NCBI RefSeq assembly: GCF_005518285.1
Contig: NZ_SJDU01000004.1
Span: 1-19,578, forward strand
DNA: 19,578 nt
Direction of reading: 5' to 3'
Source of the DNA: Brachyspira catarrhinii
GTDB taxonomy: Bacteria > Spirochaetota > Brachyspiria > Brachyspirales > Brachyspiraceae
Shown: positions 15,376 through 19,578 of the stretch, piece after piece
How the letters are laid out: each line of letters starts with the position of its first letter
Position numbering within the stretch: the stretch's first letter is position 1
The notes under the pieces: model-generated
What the model saw: the letters and a program-made list of their open reading frames with translations, nothing else
What the model was told of the DNA's origin: nothing
The model's database searches: none
Made by a program: the position numbers and the translations under genes

Positions 15376-15516
15376 ATGTTAAAAATATTTGATATATTTC
15401 CTGACGAAATAATAAAACTAATTGAAATATATAAAAAATTAGAATATCGGCATAGGCAAGGCAAGGCAAGGCAAGGCAAGGCAAGGCAAGGCAAGGCAAG
15501 GCAAGGCAAGGGATAA
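15376..15516 (+). pseudogene. Short coding-like fragment ending in RQGKA repeats
   Basis: The plus strand has an open frame whose first 26 residues (FDIFPDEIIKLIEIYKK and on) have the Lys/Glu/Ile composition of real proteins here. It then enters the pentamer array, which encodes RQGKA repeats, and stops at 15514-15516. The frame is open back to 15316, overlapping the nuclease start. There is no ribosome-binding site. It may be the C-terminal remnant of a gene displaced by the nuclease unit, or just antisense to the nuclease leader. Confidence 0.22.
15455..15509. repeat. Pentamer simple sequence repeat, (GGCAA)x11
   Basis: Eleven perfect copies of GGCAA, then a partial GGG. On the minus strand this is (TTGCC)x11, lying between the nuclease promoter and the nuclease start codon, so it is transcribed as part of the 5' leader. 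The unit length is not a multiple of three, so slippage changes the reading frame of any peptide crossing it. The array is sharply more GC-rich than its flanks. Perfect unit identity suggests it is young or actively slipping. Confidence 0.97.
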
Positions 15517-15550
15517 ATATACAGTAATTTAATCTAATCATAATGGAAAT

Positions 15551-15578
15551 ATTATAACATGTTTATATTTTTTGTCAA
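15551..15578 (-). promoter_or_regulatory. Consensus promoter of the nuclease-lipoprotein unit
   Basis: On the minus strand a perfect TTGACA (15578-15573) is followed after 16 nt by a perfect TATAAT (15556-15551). Transcription would start near 15544, giving a leader of about 208 nt that includes the whole pentamer array. Confidence 0.82.
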
Positions 15579-15645
15579 CATAATTATTAAAAAAATTCTA
15601 CTTTAAAATTCAAATATTATATGTAAAAACTATACTTTAAAACTA

Positions 15646-15673
15646 TTGCTTTTTTTTTTATTTATGTTATTAT
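15646..15673 (+). promoter_or_regulatory. Candidate promoter for tRNA-Gly with a T10 tract in the spacer
   Basis: TTGCTT (15646-15651) and TATTAT (15668-15673) are 16 nt apart and about 30 nt upstream of the tRNA. The run of ten T residues (15650-15659) starts in the -35 box and fills half of the spacer. Confidence 0.45.
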
Positions 15674-15702
15674 TTTTAAATCCTAAATGTTAATTTATAA
15701 GC

Positions 15703-15774
15703 GCGGGCGTCGTATAATGGTTATTACCTTAGACTTCCAATCTAAAGATGACGGTTCGATTCCGTTCGCCCGCT
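15703..15774 (+). tRNA. tRNA-Gly, anticodon TCC
   Basis: The sequence folds as a complete cloverleaf. The acceptor stem is GCGGGCG (15703-15709) with CGCCCGC (15767-15773) and T15774 as discriminator. The anticodon stem is TTAGA/TCTAA around the loop CTTCCAA, giving anticodon TCC (15736-15738) for Gly. The T-arm is GACGG-TTCGATT-CCGTT. CCA is not encoded and must be added by the CCA-adding enzyme. No terminator separates it from the restriction-modification gene that begins 41 nt later. Confidence 0.97.
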
Positions 15775-15815
15775 AATAATCAAAATCTTCTATAAATATT
15801 TTATATGCGAAATCT

Positions 15816-18800
15816 ATGAAATCCATTACAAAAACAGCGGAAGAATTATTGAAACGAAGAGATTTGCTTAAATCTCAAATTATATCTGACGAAAACGAAT
15901 TAAAAACATTCAAAGACGCGCTTGAAATATACAGAAAGGAAATTGAAAAAGCGAAAGAGAATAAAGAAAGCGAGGAACATTGCAAAAATATATTGAAAGA
16001 TTTTTTAAACGGAGGATTCGAATATAATTGCAATACGAAAGGAAAAATCGATTTGGCAATAAAATATAAAAACGAAGTAAAAGCGATTGTCGAAACTAAA
16101 AATTACGACAACAAAAACGAAATGATAAAAGACAACGATTATTATTATAAATCTTTTTATCAGTCGGTTCTTTATTATTACAAAGCCAAAAAAGATTTGA
16201 ATAAAGATTTTAGTATAGAGCATGCGATAATAACGGACTTTTATAATTTGTATTTATTTTTAAGAAGCGATTTTGAATTTATTTCGGAAAATAAACAGAT
16301 AATAAATTTTTTCAATGTTAGGAAAATCGACATCGACAGCAAAGATTTTTATAATTCTTCAAAAACTATACTTGAAAAAATTAATCGCGAAGTTGTCGGT
16401 TATAAGATTAATTTGTTCGAGGACGACGCGGAAATTATATACAGATTTTTGAGTCCTTATAATATTTGTTCTTTGAGAATAAATAACGATTTTAATATTA
16501 TCTCGAATACTTTTTATAGAGAGATAATTTATATGATGGGGCTTGAAGAAAATAAAGATAAGAAATTAGTTTTGAATAAAATCGACAATACTTTAATCAA
16601 ACTTACGATGGATATTTTGGACGAAGATTTAAGTGCGGAAGAAAAATTTGAAGAGGCTTTGAAATTAAATATTTTATGGATTAACAGAATTTTATTTTTG
16701 AAAATGCTCGAAGCCCAATTAAGAGTTTTTAGAAACGATAATAATTTGCATATTTTAAACCCGAACGAAATTGTCGATTATTCTTTTTTATATACTTTAT
16801 TTTTTAAGGTTTTGGCAAAAAGCAAAGAGCGAAGAATAACGGAAAATAAAGAAAGCGAATATTATAAACATATTCCTTATTTGAATAGTTCTTTATTCGA
16901 GGAAACGGAAAAAGAAAAAACAAATACAATAACGAAATTAAATAATTCTTTGAAAATGAAAATAATGACGGGAAGCGTTTTGTATAAAGACAGAGATTTT
17001 GACAAAAAAGAATTAACATTTTTGGAATATATTTTAAGATTTTTGAATTGTTATATCTTTAATAGCGGCGGCAACAATAACGATAATTCAAATATCAATA
17101 AAAATACGATAATAAAATCTTCAGTTTTGGGTTTGGTTTTTGAAAGACTGAACGGTTATAAAGACGGCTCGCATTTCACTCCGCCAGCGATTACAATGTA
17201 TATGGCAAAATATTCAATCGAAAAAGCGATTGTCAATAAATTCAATAAATATTTTGAAAATTCGGATTTCAAGAATATTGACGAAATAAAAAATTATGTG
17301 GACGCGAATATTCATAAAATTAAAGACGATGTTAAATATATAATCGATTCTATTAGCATAATCGACCCAGCATGCGGAAGCGGACATTTCTTGGTTGCCT
17401 GCTTGAACGAACTTATAAAAATAAAAAGTTATTTGCATGTTTTGTCTCCCGATATTGAAGTCAATATTTTCGATGACGAACTTGTTATTAATTACATGAA
17501 CGGCGAAGAATATAAATATAATATGGAAGCGGGAGAGATTAACGAGAAAAAACAGAATATACAAAAAATTTTATTTACGGCGAAAAAACATATAATAAAT
17601 AATCAGCTTTACGGAGTCGATATAAATCCTAATTCGGTAAATATTTGCAGATTGAGGCTTTGGATAGAATTATTAAAATCGAGTTATTATGTCGAGAAAA
17701 ATTATATTGATTTGGCTATACTTCCAAATTTGGAATTTAAGATTTTGCCCGCAAACAGTTTGATTGAGCTTGAAGAAAACGACAACGGAAATAATTTGAA
17801 ATTGAATTGGGACAGAACGGAGCTAATAAAAAATATGCGAGATTATTTCAATGCCGATTTTGAAACAAAAAAAGAAATCAGAAAAAATGTTTTGAAATTA
17901 TTGAAAGAATATTCGGAATATAATTTGAAGTTGAAAGATTATAATCCTTTCGATATGCTTAAAAGCTACGATTTTTTCGACAGCGGAATTATGTTTGGGA
18001 TTGATAAATTCGATATTGTGATAGGAAATCCGCCTTATGTTTCTAATAAACAAATTAAAAACGAGGATATGGTTAATTATAAAAAATTATACGGAATACA
18101 AGACGATTTATACTATTATTTTTATATAAAAGGGATTAAATTACTTAAAGATAATGCAATATTGTCTTATATAAGCTCCAACAGTTTTTTAACTATTCAA
18201 AGTAAAAAAGGATTGAGAGAAATTCTACAAAGCAAACATTTATTGGAAATTATAAATACGGGAAATGTTTTTGAACATGCCGAAGTAGAACCTGCAATTG
18301 TCACTTTTATAAACAAGGATTTAAAAGATTATGAATTCTATTATTCGGATAATACTAAAGAAGATAATCCCGTATCAAAAAATAATTCTATAAAAATAAA
18401 TATCAATGTTTTTATCAATTCGCCAAATTCTATTTTCTTTACTCCAAACAAATTTAATATGCAACTTTATAATAAATTTATAAAAGAGGCTTCTACTCTT
18501 ATTAGTCAAAAATGGGATTTGATAAAAACAAGTAGAGATATAGAGAAAAATCAAAGCGTTTTAGAAAATTATAGAAATTCTTTGAAAGAAGGAGACATTA
18601 CTTTATTGGGTTTAATAACGGAAGGCGGGCAAGGATTGGCTACGGCTAATAACGGAAAATATGTAGGAATTATTGAAAATACAAAAGACGCCGAAAGGGT
18701 TTATAATCAAAGATTGGAAAAAATAAATTATTTTAATAAAGAACATAAAACTAATTATGATATTTCTAAAATGAAAGAAAAAGAAATAAGAGAACTTTTT

Positions 18801-19508
18801 GATTTATTAAAAGAAAAACACGGAAGAGATATTTTTGGACAAGGATTTATATATAGGATAGTTTCAAAAAACGAAATAGCGGATATTAATAATTTGAGTA
18901 AAGACGAAAAAGAAAACGGAATAAAAAATAATAAAACTTTTGTTCCTTACGATAAAGGCGATAAAGAAGGCAATAAATGGTATTCGCCAACCGTATTTGC
19001 AATTGATTGGAATTGCAACAATGTTAAATTTCTTAAAGAAAATAGCGGTAAAAAAGGCGAAGGCATGCCTGTTCTGAGAAACCCACAATTTTATTTTAAA
19101 GAGGGGTTTAGTTGGAATAATGTTTTAAATCCAAATTCGGAATATATAAAAGCAAGATATAAAGAAGTTTCTATTAACGATGTGGCAAGTATGAGTTTAT
19201 ATAATTTATACGATAAAACTTCAAGCAAATATTTTTTAGTATTATTGAATTCTTATTTTTTATTTTATTATTTAAGAACTTTTATAAATAATACGGTTAA
19301 TTTACAAATAAACGATGTGAGACAATTACCAATTATTATACCTAATCAAAAACAATTAAAACAATCGGAAATTTTATTCGACAAAGGAAAAGATATTAAA
19401 GAAAGAAGAATAAATAATTTAATTAACGAAGAGCAAGAAGAAAAAGAATTAAAGATATTGCAGGAAGAGGTTGACGAGTTTGTTTGCGAGTTGTATGGTG
19501 TTAGTTAA
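15816..19508 (+). CDS. Type IIG (Eco57I-like) restriction-modification enzyme, nuclease and N6-adenine methylase in one chain
   Basis: This 1230-residue protein has the three-part layout of single-chain type IIG enzymes. Residues about 55-130 hold a PD-(D/E)XK-type nuclease site: D79 in GKIDLAI, then E93-T94-K95 in VETKNYDNKNEM. Residues about 430-830 are the methylase: DPACGSGHF at 517-525 binds S-adenosylmethionine, D602 in YGVDINPNSVNICRLRLW is the ribose contact, and NPPY at 738-741 is the catalytic motif for N6-adenine. The last ~350 residues form a TaqI-like target-recognition region ending in NDVRQLPIIIP and a helical tail. The enzyme should methylate and cut the same non-palindromic site. 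BREX PglX is an alternative with a similar methylase, but the N-terminal nuclease site argues against it. The ATG has no Shine-Dalgarno and overlaps the TGA of a four-codon frame (15805-15819). All motifs are intact. Confidence 0.92.
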   Translation: MKSITKTAEELLKRRDLLKSQIISDENELKTFKDALEIYRKEIEKAKENKESEEHCKNILKDFLNGGFEYNCNTKGKIDLAIKYKNEVKAIVETKNYDNKNEMIKDNDYYYKSFYQSVLYYYKAKKDLNKDFSIEHAIITDFYNLYLFLRSDFEFISENKQIINFFNVRKIDIDSKDFYNSSKTILEKINREVVGYKINLFEDDAEIIYRFLSPYNICSLRINNDFNIISNTFYREIIYMMGLEENKDKKLVLNKIDNTLIKLTMDILDEDLSAEEKFEEALKLNILWINRILFLKMLEAQLRVFRNDNNLHILNPNEIVDYSFLYTLFFKVLAKSKERRITENKESEYYKHIPYLNSSLFEETEKEKTNTITKLNNSLKMKIMTGSVLYKDRDFDKKELTFLEYILRFLNCYIFNSGGNNNDNSNINKNTIIKSSVLGLVFERLNGYKDGSHFTPPAITMYMAKYSIEKAIVNKFNKYFENSDFKNIDEIKNYVDANIHKIKDDVKYIIDSISIIDPACGSGHFLVACLNELIKIKSYLHVLSPDIEVNIFDDELVINYMNGEEYKYNMEAGEINEKKQNIQKILFTAKKHIINNQLYGVDINPNSVNICRLRLWIELLKSSYYVEKNYIDLAILPNLEFKILPANSLIELEENDNGNNLKLNWDRTELIKNMRDYFNADFETKKEIRKNVLKLLKEYSEYNLKLKDYNPFDMLKSYDFFDSGIMFGIDKFDIVIGNPPYVSNKQIKNEDMVNYKKLYGIQDDLYYYFYIKGIKLLKDNAILSYISSNSFLTIQSKKGLREILQSKHLLEIINTGNVFEHAEVEPAIVTFINKDLKDYEFYYSDNTKEDNPVSKNNSIKININVFINSPNSIFFTPNKFNMQLYNKFIKEASTLISQKWDLIKTSRDIEKNQSVLENYRNSLKEGDITLLGLITEGGQGLATANNGKYVGIIENTKDAERVYNQRLEKINYFNKEHKTNYDISKMKEKEIRELFDLLKEKHGRDIFGQGFIYRIVSKNEIADINNLSKDEKENGIKNNKTFVPYDKGDKEGNKWYSPTVFAIDWNCNNVKFLKENSGKKGEGMPVLRNPQFYFKEGFSWNNVLNPNSEYIKARYKEVSINDVASMSLYNLYDKTSSKYFLVLLNSYFLFYYLRTFINNTVNLQINDVRQLPIIIPNQKQLKQSEILFDKGKDIKERRINNLINEEQEEKELKILQEEVDEFVCELYGVS

Positions 19509-19578
19509 ATAAAAATATTTTCTTATTTTTGATTTACAAATTCATAATTATTTAAAAGCAAATGTTCCACTAATTTAA

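Noticed and set aside
15455..15509. CRISPR-like array
   Set aside because: The repeats are 5-nt perfect tandem units with no spacers; it is a simple sequence repeat.
15750..15774. Attachment-site duplication of the tRNA-Gly 3' end
   Set aside because: I saw no second copy of the tRNA 3' end in the window, so an integrated element cannot be shown from this sequence alone.

Overview
The window is strongly AT-rich, with tightly packed genes and many lipoproteins: two PnrA/BMP-type, two OmpA-like and one with repeats, each with a spirochaete-style lipobox. The codon style favours AAA, ATA and AGA. Together this points to a spirochaete, most likely Brachyspira. That assignment is inference from remembered family traits; no search was run.

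Region 1 (1-3208, minus strand) is an SbcD-like phosphoesterase followed 32 nt later by an SbcC/Rad50-like ATPase that runs off the left edge. The ATPase has a membrane hairpin in its coiled-coil part and resembles the YhaO/YhaN pair. Region 2 (3396-6215, plus) is a three-gene run: an unrecognised 378-residue protein, shikimate dehydrogenase (aroE) and type I 3-dehydroquinate dehydratase (aroD). Region 3 (6234-7628, plus) has a near-consensus promoter, two tandem OmpA-like lipoproteins and a strong intrinsic terminator, then a small helical protein of unknown role.

Region 4 (7985-12651, minus) is a nucleoside uptake and breakdown operon. A TTGACA/TATAAT promoter is followed by deoC, two tandem uridine-phosphorylase-type nucleoside phosphorylases and two tandem BMP/PnrA nucleoside-binding lipoproteins. 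The two BMP genes are a recent duplication that also copied the ribosome-binding leader. Logically, the lipoproteins capture nucleosides, the phosphorylases release base and (deoxy)ribose-1-phosphate, and DeoC cleaves deoxyribose-5-phosphate.

Region 5 (12693-19578) looks like accessory DNA. On the minus strand a PD-(D/E)XK nuclease and a repeat-domain lipoprotein form a two-gene unit. It is driven by a consensus promoter whose transcribed leader contains eleven copies of the pentamer GGCAA (TTGCC on the transcript strand). Divergently, a tRNA-Gly(TCC) gene lies just upstream of a 1230-residue single-chain type IIG restriction-modification enzyme. The repeat-bearing nuclease leader is the most unusual feature: the repeat number decides where a short upstream reading frame ends relative to the nuclease start codon, which suggests phase-variable control.
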